Counted from the stretch's first letter, positions 10,700 through 22,402 are shown. The stretch: 64,000 nucleotides of DNA from Effrenium voratum (GCA_963377175.1 CAUJNA010001247.1:203106-267105); one strand, 5' to 3'. Numbers and translations are program-made. The notes: a model not told the origin generated them from the letters alone.

Positions 10700-11429
10700 C
10701 CAGATAGCAAAAAGGTCGGGGAGCTTTTTCCTGCGGAGGACATCCTGGATGTGCTGACTGTCCGACCTGCAGCACAGAGCGACACTTACAATCCAGTCCC
10801 CAGGCCCCCGGAGCAACCGATCGAGCTCGGCGCCTGGGAACACGGGTTCTCTTCTCAATGTTGAGATCCTGGAACGGAGGGACCATTTTTTTTTTGTTAC
10901 TAGCATTTGGTTTTGTTCATGCACACCATCCGGCTGGAAAGGACGGGGCTTTCATTATCAAATGCTTTTGGTCACGCAAATCTAGGCTCTCATTGCCCCG
11001 TTTGTTCCGGACATCGGGTCTCCTGCAATTGCCAGGCGAGCTCGATTGCCATCAAATACAAACATGATGCAGGAAGCTCAGAGCTTGTCAAAGGCTGAAT
11101 GTGTATGTCCCAAAAATGAACCCTTGGCATGATTCCCTAGTTGGGAAATTTTGCCTTGTGGCCGAATGATGGGAAGTCAGGTTTCAAAGGGTCCAGTCAG
11201 GTCCCAGAACGTCCAACATAGCGTAAAAGGATCTATACAATCAGCCTGGGATCGCGGAAGCCACCTGTTGGGAGTCAGGTGCCGATATGAGCGAACCTCC
11301 GTGTGGGAGTGGGACACGCAACTTGTCTGCAAATCGGGTCATGTCGGACTGTCGGGCCCAGTCATAGGGCTTCGCAAGGAACTTTGGCATGTCGGATAGT
11401 CTTCAAACATTTGGCGATATGGGGAGTTT

Positions 11430-11655
11430 GCATGGGATGACCATTGGGGAAGAGTCACTCAGAAAATGATGTATTTCTTACATGGCAAAAGTACCCATGG
11501 TCGTTTGGAGACCCTAAAATGGACAAACATGATTCTCAAGCCAAGTACCCATGGTCGTTTGGAGACCCTAAAAATGGACAAAAACGATGATCAACCCAAG
11601 TATCCACGGTCATTTGGAGGTTCCAGAGGGACAAACAAAAGACGATGGTCATCCC
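11430..11655 (+). repeat. Degenerate family D element with a 52-bp internal triplication
   Basis: The left part has CATGGGATGACCATTGGGGA and the right part ends GATGGTCATCCCCC, both family D blocks. Between them a unit beginning AAGTACCCATGGTCGTTTGG is repeated three times at 11489, 11541 and 11597 (third copy diverged). Confidence 0.6.
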
Positions 11656-11847
11656 CCAGATTTCTAGCCAACCGTTCGCATGTTGCGATGCCAGGGACAT
11701 TGGAGTCCTGGCCTCGGGGCATTTCGGTGCCACATCTGCCCGGGAGTTGACGGACCGCGTCCGGGGCGACAGGTGCCGGCCTGGCAATCCGAGCTCTGCC
11801 CCGGGGTGCAGAATGGCTGGGCGTCCGGCACTTGATGCATGCGATGC

Positions 11848-11924
11848 TGGGGGGTCATCAAAAGGTGCTTTACATGGGATGACCATTGGTTGGAAAACCA
11901 CAACAACGATGATATTTCATGGTC
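11848..11924 (+). mobile_element. MITE family D, copy D2 (3' truncated)
   Basis: It begins GGGGGGTCATCAAAAGGTGC and contains TACATGGGATGACCATTGGT and AACGATGATATTTCATGG. The right terminal repeat is absent. Confidence 0.7.
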
Positions 11925-12028
11925 TACAACTCCGCCTTTGCATATGAAGCTCTCCTCTGCCCGGGTCGTGGGGCCAGTCAGCCTTCTTCCTTCTGCGGCC
12001 ATTTTGCATCTTTGGGGCACCCGCAAGT

Positions 12029-12191
12029 CTTAGTCCTTTCCATTTACCAGGGTTCAAAAATTTGGGCGTGCGCCTTTTTAAGGTGCCCAAGGTTTAGTAA
12101 AGGATGGAAGCTCGACATGTGCGAATCATACTCCCAAACCATACCACGAATCATACCGCCGAACCATACCCCGAATCATACCCCCTTCACA

Positions 12192-12253
<62 letters not shown>

Positions 12254-12320
12254 GACGCTAAATGTTAGTCCTTTCCATTTCCCAAGGCAAGCCATTTTGG
12301 GGTTACCCTCTTTTTGACCC
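12029..12320 (+). repeat. Two family C fragments flanking a CGAATCATACCC/(ACT)n composite
   Basis: Family C blocks occur at about 12029-12090 (TTAGTCCTTTCCATTTACCA) and 12256-12320 (TTAGTCCTTTCCATTTCCC with AAGCCATTTTGGGG). Between them lie five degenerate copies of an AATCATACCCC-like unit (12126-12184) and an ACT/CCT triplet tract (12192-12253). The same pairing of dodecamer and triplet arrays recurs at 39.7-41.1 kb. Confidence 0.7.
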
Positions 12321-13215
12321 GAGCAACTGCTAGACCAACTTCCTCACATTGGAAGAGACCAGCGTTCGAATGAATGCGTGCGCTTAGAGTGCTTGCTCAG
12401 GAAGAGAGAGTCAGCACACACCTCTGCCTATGAGGCTAGGGATGTTCTTGCGATTTCAAATCGGCATGTCCTTGGCTGCAGAAGAAGGGACATTTGGGTG
12501 TGTCTTTTAAGCCCCCCCCCCCCAAACTGGTGGTTTCCCTTGGTTTCCTTTTCAAACCCACCAACAACGGGTACCCTCAAACAGACAGACCCATGGCCTC
12601 AAATCTGAGTACAATTGTGTCCCGCCCAGAAGCTGGCTGGTTGCTGCTGCTGCCGGCGCAGACAAGGCCAGCGATGGACAGCCACCGTGGGTGGCTTGTT
12701 TCTGCCCAGGCGAGCCCCTCCTTACTCCGGGCATATCAGACGTTGCGGGGTGCATCTGGCAGAAGTTCTTTTAGCCCGTGCCATGCCTCAGTGCGGAAAA
12801 GGGTTGGCGAGTTAGAACTGGCACGTGCCAGGAATTCCTACAAATCACAGGAGGCACGGATTGCAACTTGGAACGCCTCTCGAATGTTTCCCTGACAGGC
12901 TTCCAAGCAACTTGTGACAGAACTGGTCCCAGTAAAAGTGCGACAGGCTGGGATGCAAGCTGGTTATGCGAGGGAAGAGTTGTTGCAGTCAAGCTCCGAT
13001 ATTGTCCTTTGATGCCAAGCCTGATGAGCAAAGAGAAGTTTGCCTTGCCAGTTGAAACTTCCTGGTATTGTGAATCCAGACGTGATGGACATCCTCGCGC
13101 CACTTGTATGATTTTGGCAGTGTACGCGTTGCACTGTGCTTTGGATTTGTGTATGCTTGCATGAGGGTTGCTTTACGTGCAGACACAAGTGAGATCAGTG
13201 TTCCTGTCGGTCGAC

Positions 13216-13259
13216 ATGTGCTTTCGCAGCTTTTTTGGCTCTCCACCGACTGCAGAAAG
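13216..13259 (+). CDS. Putative exon 1 of a two-exon fragment
   Basis: ATG at 13216 opens MCFRSFFGSPPTAE and the exon ends in phase 2 at a GTGAGC donor (13260). Joined to 13665-13801 it gives an uninterrupted frame (..TAERNFARALENQ..). The frame is open upstream, so the start is not certain. The product is not recognised. Confidence 0.35.
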
Positions 13260-13664
13260 GTGAGCTTGATTATTAATCAAGACAGCACTTGGCACTTGCG
13301 TAAACAGAATCACCTTGAGGGTATTCAACTGACTCAGCAAAGTGAGTTGAGTCATGTGAGTGGCTGTGGCATATCGCCAGCATGTCAAGCAGCTAGGGCT
13401 GTCAGGCTGCCGGAAGTTCGGCAAACATGATGGTGCCAGAAGACCGGCCAACCGCTGCTGCCGTGTCATGGACGCTTGCCGGAAGTTGAATGGAACCTGA
13501 CAAAAAAGAGAAAACCTTAGAAGACAATCTTCCTCAACGGGACCTTCTGTCAGGTTCCAAGTTAGTGGCACGGGGTGTATTTGCCATTTGTGAGCAACGA
13601 TAAAAAGGCACGCACGCCACAACTGGCTTGGCTTGATCTCTTTCATTGGCACGCGTTGCCTCAG

Positions 13665-13801
13665 GAATTTTGCTCGTGCACTGGAAAACCAGTCCATGCC
13701 CAAGCTGTCCATTACCGTGCCAAATGGCACTTGGACCGAAGAGATTCATGGCCATTTGTACACCAGGCCCAGGGCGGTCACGCTTGTCAGTTTGCTTAAG
13801 G
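13665..13801 (+). CDS. Putative exon 2, unidentified protein
   Basis: The exon follows TTGCCTCAG|G and stops at a GTACGT donor (13802). It codes NFARALENQSMPKLSITVP and NGTWTEEIHGHLYTRPRAV. Its 5' phase matches the GTGAGC donor at 13260, giving a 405-base intron. The downstream intron contains a family E element (13860-13948). No known domain was recognised, and no third exon could be fixed. Confidence 0.45.
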
Positions 13802-13859
13802 GTACGTTGTATTTCCCCCTCTTGGTCTTGAAGGGAGCCGATTTCACTATTGGAACCTA

Positions 13860-13948
13860 CCCCCTACTCAAAATACCCGTGCTTTGTTCAGGGTATAGGA
13901 AAACCTGGTTTCCTCCTTTGTTAGTAGAGGGTCGACATGATACCTTTG
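13860..13948 (+). mobile_element. MITE-like family E, copy E1 (3' truncated)
   Basis: CCCCCTACTCAAAATACCCG at the left, AAAACCTGGTTTCC in the middle and AGTAGAGGGTCGACATGATA at the right match the longer copy at 57652-57787. Confidence 0.7.
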
Positions 13949-14189
13949 CGTTTTCTTTCTTTTCAAGGTCAGCTGAATGTGCACTGAGTTGCTTCATCCT
14001 TGTGCCTGCAGCTGCGAAAATCTTTTCAGGATGATTTGTACCCTCCACATCAGCGATCCGCCTGCTTCCTGCGAATGGTGGGCGCAGCGCCGCATGTGCA
14101 CTATCCGTGAAGGCAAGGCCATGTTGCCCGGCAGTTTTCACCAGACTCGGAAGGCCACTGAGCCAAATTACTGCATTACATACATCCTA

Positions 14190-14950
14190 TGCTAAATATG
14201 CTCACCCTCCCCATGATGCCCATGAACTACATGTGTAGCAAATTTGTGAAAGCTAAAAGCGTATGTGGTGACTTATGGATTCTACTTTAAATGCAACTGA
14301 CTTTAAATGAAATCCTATTTGGACACAAACTCCTACTTAAACTCTAAATCGAAATAGACATTGATATTATGTTTACATTGCAATCAACTTTAATTAACGT
14401 ATCATTTGGAACATAATTCCTACTTAACTTCTAAATCAGGATAGACATTCAATTTCAAGTATGTCCTTCTTCAATTCTATAAGCATTGTTAGTTTAGATA
14501 TTATCAAACGCAGGGCAGATGTAAATTCTAATTGACATAGACACTATTGTTTGGAAAGGCCATCTTATTCAATTTCTAATCGTAGATTGGAACTCTGTCC
14601 ATATTGAACTCTTTTTTTGTTCTGATTCATGTTTATGTAACATCCTGTGTGGAAAGGACTTGCCCTTGAAATTATCGCTCAAAAATAGCATTCTAATGGA
14701 ATTATTTCCTTGTAAGGAGGCTTATAATGAGCTTTACAAGGATCCTTGTGAGGAGCTTTAAAGGGAGCGTTGCAAGGAGCTTTACAATGAGCCTCGTAAG
14801 GAGCATTACAATGAGCATTATGAGCCTTTACAGGAGCTTCACAACAGCTTCAGTCAAGACGCGCAAGCCAAGTGTTGAGTTCTAATTTGAAATCGAAGAT
14901 CTAGTTCGATTCTGCCATTGTAATTACTGTTTAATCAACGTTATTTTTTT
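14190..14950. other. AT-rich island with degenerate tandem units
   Basis: This 0.75-kb stretch is conspicuously richer in A and T than its surroundings. A unit of about 92 bp is duplicated at 14312 and 14404 (ATTTGGA, then TCCTACTTAA, then TAAATC, then ATAGACATT). From 14710 to 14850 a short unit like AGGAGCTTTACAATG recurs about seven times in degenerate form. No ORF of note is present. Confidence 0.7.
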
Positions 14951-14995
14951 TGATTTGTGTTTTTTGCGACGCACTTCAAAGACCTCAATCCACCT

Positions 14996-15069
14996 TGTTT
15001 GTTTGTTTGTTTGTTTGTTTGTTTGTTTGTTTGTTTGTTTGTTTTTGTTTGTTTGTTTGTTTGTTTTTG
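14996..15069 (+). repeat. (TTTG)n microsatellite
   Basis: About 18 tetranucleotide units occur with two small interruptions. The apparent CLFVCLFV reading frame through it is a product of the repeat. Confidence 0.95.
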
Positions 15070-15084
15070 TTTTAATTGTTAGGG

Positions 15085-16410
15085 GGGATCACACACACAC
15101 ACCAAAGAAACTTCGAGAAACAGCACCAACTGAGGAACAACTTTTTGCTGCCAGCAGTTGTGTTTCTTTGGTTTTCTCGAGTAGTACTCGATGCTTCTTT
15201 GGTTTTCTGACTGCAGTCAAATGTAGAAATTAAAATGAGGAGGGAACACCAAACACGACACCTTTTGGCAAAACACCAACTTTTCCTCAGAGTTTTCTGG
15301 GTTTCCTCGAGGTTATTTTTGTCGTTTTTGTCCATCAACATCACACACATCGAGTTTGTTTGTTTGGCTTTACTCCAAGCGACAAAGCACAAACTGAGGA
15401 AGTGAAACCAACAAGCACACAACAGCCCAACCCTTTTCCTCGGAGTTTTGGTTTTGCTGTTTGTTTTTTCGCGTCTTTTTGGCTTTTGTTGTTGTTTCCC
15501 TGAACAGTTTCAAAAGAAGACCCAACCCATCGAGTTTTTGGGTTTCTCCAAAAACGAAAACGACTGGGGGAAACCAACAGAACACAACTTTTGTCAACAC
15601 CACACCTTTTCCTCAGGTTTCTTTTCGGGAGCGCTCGCACATCCGCTCCCTCCGTTGCGTCGTTGTTCCGCAAAGCTGCCTTGCTCCGTTGCTCCGTTGC
15701 TCTGCTGTGTTTGTCCCTTGCCTTTTAGCTCCGTCGCTCCGCTGCTCCATTCTCGTTGCTCCGCAACACGCGTTGCTCCCTTGCTTTGCTGCCCCACTGC
15801 TCGTAGCCCGAACAAAAACCCACGCCAGCATAGTTGACGACGTCTCAGCCACCTTCATGTGAATGCCACTGAAATTGAAGCCACCATGTTTGCTTGTAGT
15901 AGGGAGTTTTCTCAAGGCTCTCCAAGAAGTTGCAAGTTGCCGCCAGACTGCTTCTTTGGTGGGCTCTTACTTCAAGATGGGGCCCACGCCCACGCCGTTC
16001 ACTGGTTTTGGTAGCCGTCGCTTACTCCGCGGAAATATCGGCGCAACATGCAGCGGCATAGCAGCGCAACCGCGCAACAGTGCAGCGGAGAGACAGCGCG
16101 CCAGCAAATCAGGGCAACAGCGCAGCGGCGCAACGCATCAGCACTATTAGCAGCACTGCAGCCCAAGAGCGCAACGCAAAGACGCAGCGGCGCAAGTTCT
16201 GGCTCAAAAAACCAAAGTCCATCGAGCTTGGTGTTTTTCTTCTCCAAGAACAGAGAGCTGAGGGAAAACAAGAACAGACACAAAGCCTCCGAGAAAAGCA
16301 AACAAACCCAGCACCTTTTAGCAGAACCAACGCCTTCAGAGTTTTCGTTTTTGTTGTTCTGTGTGATGGATGGTTTTTTTCTGTTCTGCGCGCCTTTGTC
16401 TTGATCGCTT
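15085..16410 (+). repeat. Degenerate tandem modules with CATCGAG / CCTTTTCCTC landmarks
   Basis: Blocks of roughly 150-190 bp recur, each with CATCGAG followed by a T-rich GGTTT segment, CTCCAA, an AC-rich AAACCAAC segment and CCTTTTCCTC plus GAGTTTT. Modules are visible at about 15245, 15345, 15530 and again at 16215-16385. Between them (15640-15800 and 16040-16200) lie GCTCCGTT-rich and AGCGGCGCAAC-rich stretches of near-complementary composition. The boundaries are approximate. Confidence 0.5.
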
Positions 16411-18658
16411 CCATAACTGCAACACATTTTTGCTAAACACAGTTTTCATCGGTATACGAAGATTGCTAAAACTAAATGATGATTTTCACAAGTAGTGCAA
16501 TGCACATCCAAAACGGGATGCGTTTTGCTGTAAATGTCGTTCGAACGGCAAGAACGTGAAAACACAGCGTTTTGCCAGCACTTGTTTTAGGGCGCAGTAA
16601 CAGAGGTAGTTCATGGGGGGGCCACACATGTGTTTATATACATGCATAGTATTATGTTGTGACCAAGTGCGCAATTAGATGTACATGTTTGTGCAATACA
16701 AACAGTTGCACATGGTGTGCGTGGCTTTCTCGACAGCTCCCTGTTTGCACCCAGGTTTGTTTGGGTGGGTGGGGACCCGGATTTCTGGGTTGAGCCGGTG
16801 TAGAGACACGCTTGTCATTCTGCATGATAGCACCAGTCTTGCCAGGCATGCTGCAGCCCCTTCAGGAGGGACTCGGCATGGACAAGTACAACGCGCCACT
16901 CGGCCACGACAACCAGTGTGTTCTGTGACCATTTGGATACCAAGAATTAGGCATGTGATTATATTGGACATGATACCGCCGGCCACCGAACTGCAGAGTC
17001 GGATGTCGTGCAGTTGGCAATGAACATGTGTAGGTTGCTTGTGGCCAAACTGGGCAACATTGTGAAAAATGCTGTGTCTCTTACCATCGGAGAAAGGATT
17101 GTGCAGATGTGCTGCTTACATACCTCTGCGGCGGCACAGCGTCAAGCAACACCGGAGCTTGACAGTCTGAGCATCACATGGAAGGACCGCTGCAACTGAA
17201 AGCAGCACAGAGATCGGCCACCTGCCTGCCCTGGCCGGTTGGACTTTTCCAGCCACCAAGGCCTGGACGACAGAGCCTGAATATGAAGCAAACACCACGG
17301 CCTGACAACCTTAGCATGGCTTAGGGCGCTTCCAAGGACCACCTAAACGCGGCACCGGGCAATTAGATGCCGCCGGAATTAGCCAAAACAACTCCACGCT
17401 CGTGGCTTTGGTCCATGGACTCGAATGCGCCGGTGGTCAATCTTGAGGTGCTTGCATAGGAAGGAACGCTGCAAGCATTCCGCAACTACTTCCTGCGAGG
17501 GGCCGAGGCCGGCTACCCGAAATGAAAAACATGCCAATCGCTGTGCGTTCTGTGGTCCCATTTGCGTTCTGTTCTCACCAGCCTTTGCGGACGGGTCCCT
17601 TCCAAGGTCTTCACCGGGTCTGGGTGTTTCGGGCGGTCAGGTCGGCTTGAGATTCTTGGTGTCCATGTCCTCACGCTCTGAACTAGACTTGGACAAACTT
17701 GGTTCCCGGAAACAGGTCGTACCAATTGGCTGTGGCTCAGAAAAATGTGCCAAAATGGCACCTTGGTAAGTGGAATCAAAGACCAAAACCTGCGCAACCC
17801 CTTGCCGCGCGAAGTGCGGAACACCAGCACGCAGTGTTTGTCAAACCGCCATCCTCCATCCCTCTGCGCAGATTTGCACGTTGGCCAGTTCGTACCGTTG
17901 AGTATGAAACACTTGAGTTACATTGGCAGCTTCTCGCAGGGCCAGACCTCTGAGGTTGTTCGCAGATTCTCCTTTTCCTTTGCGAGGAGGTTTGCGGATA
18001 CCAGGCTGGATTCTTGAGCTTTCCGGGATTGAGTTGCTAGCTTTGCCAGGCAGCGGTTTGCGCTTGCAGCACTGGCTTCGCAAGGTTGCACAGGCGCAAA
18101 CAGTCGAAGCCGCCACTTTGTCGAGCGCAACTTTGCAGCTGATTGCGCATGGCTTGGAGTATTGACTTCACTTGGACACGAGGTTTGCGCAAAGAGTCTC
18201 AGGCAAATGGCAAACGTGCTTATGTTCGTCGGCTCTTGCCACTGCCCATGCCGTACAACACGAATGTGCACGAATGTGCACGAATGTGCATGACGTTTCT
18301 GGGGTCAGCTACAGGTATCAATCCTGGGTCAGGGTATCAACCAACCTTCGCAATACTCTGTATGGGACTAATGCAAGACATTGGATCATGCAGGCCGTGT
18401 CTTGCCAGATGTTGACAGCGGAGCTCAGTCAAGCAATGATCTCCGCTTTGGCTTCCTGGAAGCAGAAAGGTCTGGGAAGCAACGGGTCATGCGCGCCATG
18501 GTCAACATGACCCTTGGTGTTTTGTTGGCAGGTTTCCTCATGATTTGAGTCGCGGGCCAGTGGTTGCGGTCAAGCTTCTGCCCTGCAAAAAGCTAAGTTG
18601 GTTGAGTTCATTCAAGGCCTTCCACACTTAGCCAAAATCATGAGCAATGTTGGGATCA
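16411..18658. other. Mostly uncharacterised region with scattered coding-like stretches
   Basis: No splice-supported gene could be built. The most protein-like frame is 18172-18510 (+), containing YRYQSWVRVSTNLRNTLYG and LTAELSQAMISALASWKQKG, but it has no recognisable domain. It also contains a three-fold CACGAATGTG direct repeat at 18259-18290. Confidence 0.3.
17729..17802 (-). mobile_element. MITE family C, copy C4 (one end truncated)
   Basis: GCTGTGGCTCAGAAAAATG, GGCACCTTGGTAAGTGGAA and ACCAAAACCTGCGCAACCCC match family C in reverse orientation. The TTTTGAGCCACACCC end is missing. Confidence 0.65.
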
Positions 18659-18660
18659 TA

Positions 18661-18744
18661 CTGTGGATGGATGAGATCCATTTCACGCCACCTAAGAAAG
18701 CCTGGTTTCTGATGATTCCCCTGTAAATATGGTTTCAACCATAG
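18661..18744 (-). mobile_element. MITE family A, copy A2 (truncated)
   Basis: After a TA at 18659-18660 the sequence starts CTGTGGATGGATGAGATCC and continues with CCTGGTTTCTGATGATTCCC, the reverse complement of the right half of A1-type copies. The opposite terminal repeat is absent. Confidence 0.75.
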
Positions 18745-18970
18745 ATTACTGTTGAGTCCGGAGGGCGCTTAGCTTGGCCTGAGGCTGCACCGTCTTTCTC
18801 AAGCCACGAGCTGTCCACCATGACTGCCAAGCCTTGGAGTCACTTGGCTGGGAGTTCAGTGAGACAAGTCATTTCTGCCTGGCAAGGTTGTGGCAAGTCG
18901 CTTGCTTTGCCACTGGCAGGCGGGTGAGCTGTTGCACATCTCATGTCAAGCATGCGACCGCAGGTGATGA

Positions 18971-19494
18971 TTCAAGTCCTGTGAATGGCTATGCAGTGGG
19001 GAAAACGCATCAAGTGACGCCGGAGATGGCGTTGAGTTCGCAGCCATAGAGGTTGACGAGCTCTCGCGAGATATGGAGAAGCTGCGGGTCCAGCGAGGAT
19101 CTGGGAGCGGACGAGACGAAGCAAAGCAAAGCGGGCAGTTCCCAGCGAGGACGTCGCAGACCTGAGTCGCGGGACGGCCATCCGACTCTGTTCACCGAAT
19201 TTGCTAGCTCAATGGCTGGAGGGCTGGAGCGGGGCGAGCCTCATGCTGCTAAGCAGCTGCGGCGTGATCTCAAAGACTCCAGAGCGCGATTCTGTGGATC
19301 CAGATGAGGGCCTTTTGTCACGCCTCGTCAAAGATGCAGAGCAAAACAAGTGGCGCTCAGCACCACGGACCCAGCAAAATGCACTTGAAGAGAAGTGCAA
19401 GCGGTGCGGCTGGCGTTGCAAGGTTCACCACAAATCACAATATCGTTGTGAAGCCGACTGGACAGGCAGGATGTCAGAGTACCGACTGTAGAGA
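18971..19494 (+). pseudogene. Decayed or unresolved coding region, zinc-ribbon-like end
   Basis: An open stretch (18971-19165) codes GDGVEFAAIEVDELSRDMEK and LRVQRGSGSGRDEAKQSG and ends at TGA. Other frames continue with FTEFASSMAGGLERGEP and then DPDEGLLSRLVKDAEQNKWR and CKRCGWRCKVHHKSQYRC, stopping at 19491. The peptide quality is high in three successive frames, which suggests either frameshift decay or short introns that I could not fix. The Cys/His cluster resembles a metal-binding segment, but no family was identified. Confidence 0.4.
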
Positions 19495-19591
19495 CTGACC
19501 TGGCTTGACCAGGCCATAATCCAGTATGCCTGGGATCATGTGGCCAGGCTGGCGCATCATGTTTTCGGTGCGTAGCCTGGTTGATTGATCC

Positions 19592-20090
19592 GTGGCTGCA
19601 TGTAGCTTGTTCCAGACCCACATGCACAGGTATTACTATTGGACCTACGTGTTCTACCAAGTGGTCATCATTGGCAGCCTTGTGGTCGAGGCTGGAAACA
19701 GTGTCAGGCATTGCCTCAAGACTTGTGCCCCTCTCGTTCAAGGTGGTCTCTCCCCCGCGGACGCTGTGGCGCAGTGCTGAGTTAATGTGCTTGTTGAGTC
19801 CTTCCATACATGGCTCTGAATGTCAACAGGGAACCAGCTCAAACGTGGTGGCATGAATCCCAATAAAATGAAGTCCACCACAGACCGCCTCATCAAAATT
19901 CAATGCCCATATCTCTTGCGATGGAAGCTTACATCGGACCATGCGCCCGTGTGTGTTTCCAGGGGAGATCGAATTCGATGGAGCCTCCTGGCAGTCTTGG
20001 CCCACTTGGACCCTCGGCTCTTATGAAGCCACCAAAGCACTGATCCGCACGCTGGTAGCAGCTGAAACGGTTCAAGCACACTTGAGCTGA
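19592..20090 (+). pseudogene. Unidentified coding-like fragments
   Basis: Frame 19592-19780 codes YYYWTYVFYQVVIIGSLVVE (a hydrophobic, possibly membrane segment) and CLKTCAPLVQGGLSPADA. About 19860-20090 codes RWKLTSDHAPV in one frame and IEFDGASWQSWPTWTLGSY plus EATKALIRTLVAAETVQAH in the next. SDHAPV resembles the last motif of APE-type endonucleases found in LINE elements, but one hexapeptide is weak evidence. The fragments are not joined by identifiable splice sites. Confidence 0.25.
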
Positions 20091-20099
20091 CCTAGGAAT

Positions 20100-21077
20100 T
20101 GTTTTATGAGTTTTTCGAGATGTGCGGCTTCATTTGCTACCTGCAGCACGGGTACGGCTCTCAGCTTGTCGGCATTCACGATCTGCTCCTGAATGCAATT
20201 TTGTAACTGGGATATCTTTCTGTTTTGCACATCACACCTGCAAACAGGTGAATAGTCTATATCATGCAGATCCTTGTTATTTGTGCCCATGGGTGTTGAG
20301 TTGCTAGAGAGCATTAGAGGCTTGCTCAGTATTGGGCCCATGGGGGAACGAGGCCACTGCCCTTTCGAGTGGTGGCTGAGGCGGCGAAGGTATTTCTCGA
20401 AGATCGAGCGCCTGAGCTAAATGTGGGTGCCTGTGAGAGACGCAAGCCACCGATGTGGGTAGTTTCATGTTTGATCCGAGGGAGTCAGCTTGCAAGAAAG
20501 GCAACGGCCACTCTTTCAGTTAGAGAGTTGCTGCCACCGGCCCGGTCCACACTCAGCAATGCTCGGGAACGCGCATTATTGGCTTAGACATGGGCTCTGT
20601 TGGAGCAATTGCTTTGGACAGCAGTTCTTCGTAAGTGCCGTGCATAGTAGCCAGAATGACTTGCATGTCTGTAGCCAACTCTCCCCTAATCCCTTGGCTC
20701 AACTGATGGCATTTGGTACAGTTTTACTTGGGCTTGCGGGCCAGGTTTTGACTATCCCTTGACCGATGAAGATGTTTGGGTTACAAGTTTGAGTCCAAGC
20801 CTCATTGGTCTTAGTCAAGGAACGCGTACAATTGGGCCTCCATCGCCATGCTGCTTGTTGGGAGCCTGAGACAGGTGTCCGTGTCCGCCCGAATCTTCAT
20901 GTCTGCCACGGGTCAGTGAGGTCGTGGTCTATATGACCATGGGCAATCTTACCTTCCAGGACCAGCTGGTGCAACATTTCTGCTCAATGCACGGGTTGAG
21001 CAGGACATTCCCATCATGCTTTCGCTGCTCGTGCTGTTCCGCTGGATTCAGCTGACTTGGAGCAACTTGCCTGAATG
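20100..21077. other. No supported gene
   Basis: Open frames here (for example 20369-20587 and 20490-20762) lack motifs and splice support. A frame at about 20958-21070 coding GATFLLNARVEQDIPIML is plausible but isolated and runs into a family D element. Confidence 0.35.
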
Positions 21078-21152
21078 TGGGGGGTACATCATCTTTTCGG
21101 TGCTTTTCCAACCAATGGTCATCCCATGTAAAGGACCTTTTGATCAACCCCC
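21078..21152 (-). mobile_element. MITE family D, copy D3
   Basis: Reverse orientation: GGTACATCATCTTTTCGGTG, CCAATGGTCATCCCATGTAA and the terminal AAGGACCTTTTGATCAACCC with a final CC match copy D1. One terminal repeat is incomplete. Confidence 0.75.
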
Positions 21153-21262
21153 AGGATAGATCTTGGCCTGTCGCAGTTCGTGTGAGCCAAGGCTGCAGGG
21201 CCTTTGAGTGGGCGACAGCCCAAGATTTGACTTGTGTTTCCCAAGCTGTTTTTGCCGGGCTT

Positions 21263-21388
21263 GACCCCGGGTAGATGAAGGTTAGCAAGGGGCAGTCCCA
21301 GCCAGAAATAGTTGCGGCCGCCTTCTGAATTCTTTGCATGGTTCTGGGTAGACCATTTTACTACCTGGTTTTGATTGTGACTCACAGC
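21263..21388 (+). repeat. Dispersed repeat family G, copy 2
   Basis: Shares GAAGGTTAG or its variant, CCAGAAATAG, GGTTCTGGGTAGACCATTTT and TGGTTTTGATTGTGACTCA with 10231-10350. Confidence 0.65.
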
Positions 21389-21514
21389 GAAGTTGCGCCG
21401 CAAAACCGGCGAAGCCTTTGAGGTTGGGGAGAAGATCCTGCCCATCATGCAAGCATCCTTCTCCGCGCACATCGGAGGGTGCGCCCTTTTCCATTTTGCA
21501 TGTTCTTGAGTTGG

Positions 21515-21655
21515 GTGTGGGTCCAAATTGAACCAGGAATCGGACCGGTTTAGTCCATGTTTCCATTTATAAACCACCAGGGGACCGAAGGTTTTGGTCC
21601 ACGTTTCCATTTACCAGGGCAACCCATTTGGGGTGCCGATTTTTGAGCCACAGCC
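21515..21655 (+). mobile_element. MITE family C, copy C5 with internal duplication
   Basis: It starts GGGTGTGGGTCCAAATTGAA and ends TTTTTGAGCCACAGCC, with AGTT on both sides. An internal block (GGTTTAGTCCATGTTTCCAT and, 47 bp on, GGTTTTGGTCCACGTTTCCA) is duplicated, making this copy longer than usual. Confidence 0.75.
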
Positions 21656-21805
21656 AGTTCGGCCCAGCCACCTCAGCCTTTGTGGGGTTTGGCCTGGATC
21701 AGGATTCTGGTAGTTACCTTCTGCGTGATGTTTGGGTTCTTGCACGGCTCCATGGCACTGGAGCTGGGGTGCTGATCTCAGTCAAAGGAAGGTTGGGTCA
21801 ACAGC

Positions 21806-22030
21806 ATGTTTCATCCAAACTACCACTGGAAACAGGCACAGTGCGCAGCTTTCGTAGATGATGGTGAAGTAGATATGCTCATGCGGCTCCCAAGGAATGC
21901 TCTTCCGCATCACTATGCGGCTGTGCCCATGGCATCTTACCAAATGGCTGCGGGTCAAAACCCTGTACCCCTGGTGAACATCAAAATAGGTGGCAAATGG
22001 ATGTTCATCCACCCATTTTGGGAGCCATAG
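21806..22030 (+). CDS. Hypothetical coding fragment ending in a MITE
   Basis: ATG at 21806 opens a frame coding KQAQCAAFVDDGEVDMLMRL and PRNALPHHYAAVPMASYQM. The last 28 codons and the stop are family B element sequence (copy B3), so either the gene was truncated by the insertion or this is an exon whose donor lies before 21946. The product is not recognised. Confidence 0.3.
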   Translation: MFHPNYHWKQAQCAAFVDDGEVDMLMRLPRNALPHHYAAVPMASYQMAAGQNPVPLVNIKIGGKWMFIHPFWEP

Positions 22031-22048
22031 GTTATGCAACCCATGGCC
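21946..22048 (+). mobile_element. MITE family B, copy B3 (diverged)
   Basis: Ends GGCTGCGGGTCAAAACCC and AACCCATGG are recognisable with CCAAAT and CCAAGT flanks (imperfect duplication). The interior is rearranged. Confidence 0.65.
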
Positions 22049-22402
22049 AAGTTCTTGTCAAAATCTCCAGCTCACACGACAGGTGCTGGGGTCTTTGAAG
22101 CTGCTGCTCCTGGGCCGCTTGGCAAAGCCCAGCAGAAGTCAGAACCAGGGCTATGGCAATGGGGGCGGGGGGCCTACCCCTTATTAACTCCTTAGTAAAG
22201 CCCTATGAAGGGTTTATCCTCGGCTTGTCCAGGGATAGCCCCCCCCCCATAGCCCCCCTAAAGGTCCATGACAGAGGGTGTGTGCAGGTTCGGCTCCTTG
22301 CTTTTGGCCAATCAGGAGATGGAGATGGCATTGACGTGATCCTGCAGCTCGGGGAAGCACCTGAGGAACATGCTCTAAGGTGCTACAAATGGTTGCTGTT
22401 GT

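Noticed and set aside
13173..13730. A 185-codon ORF on the - strand
   Set aside because: It lies opposite a phase-compatible + strand exon pair with good splice sites and has no recognisable motif.
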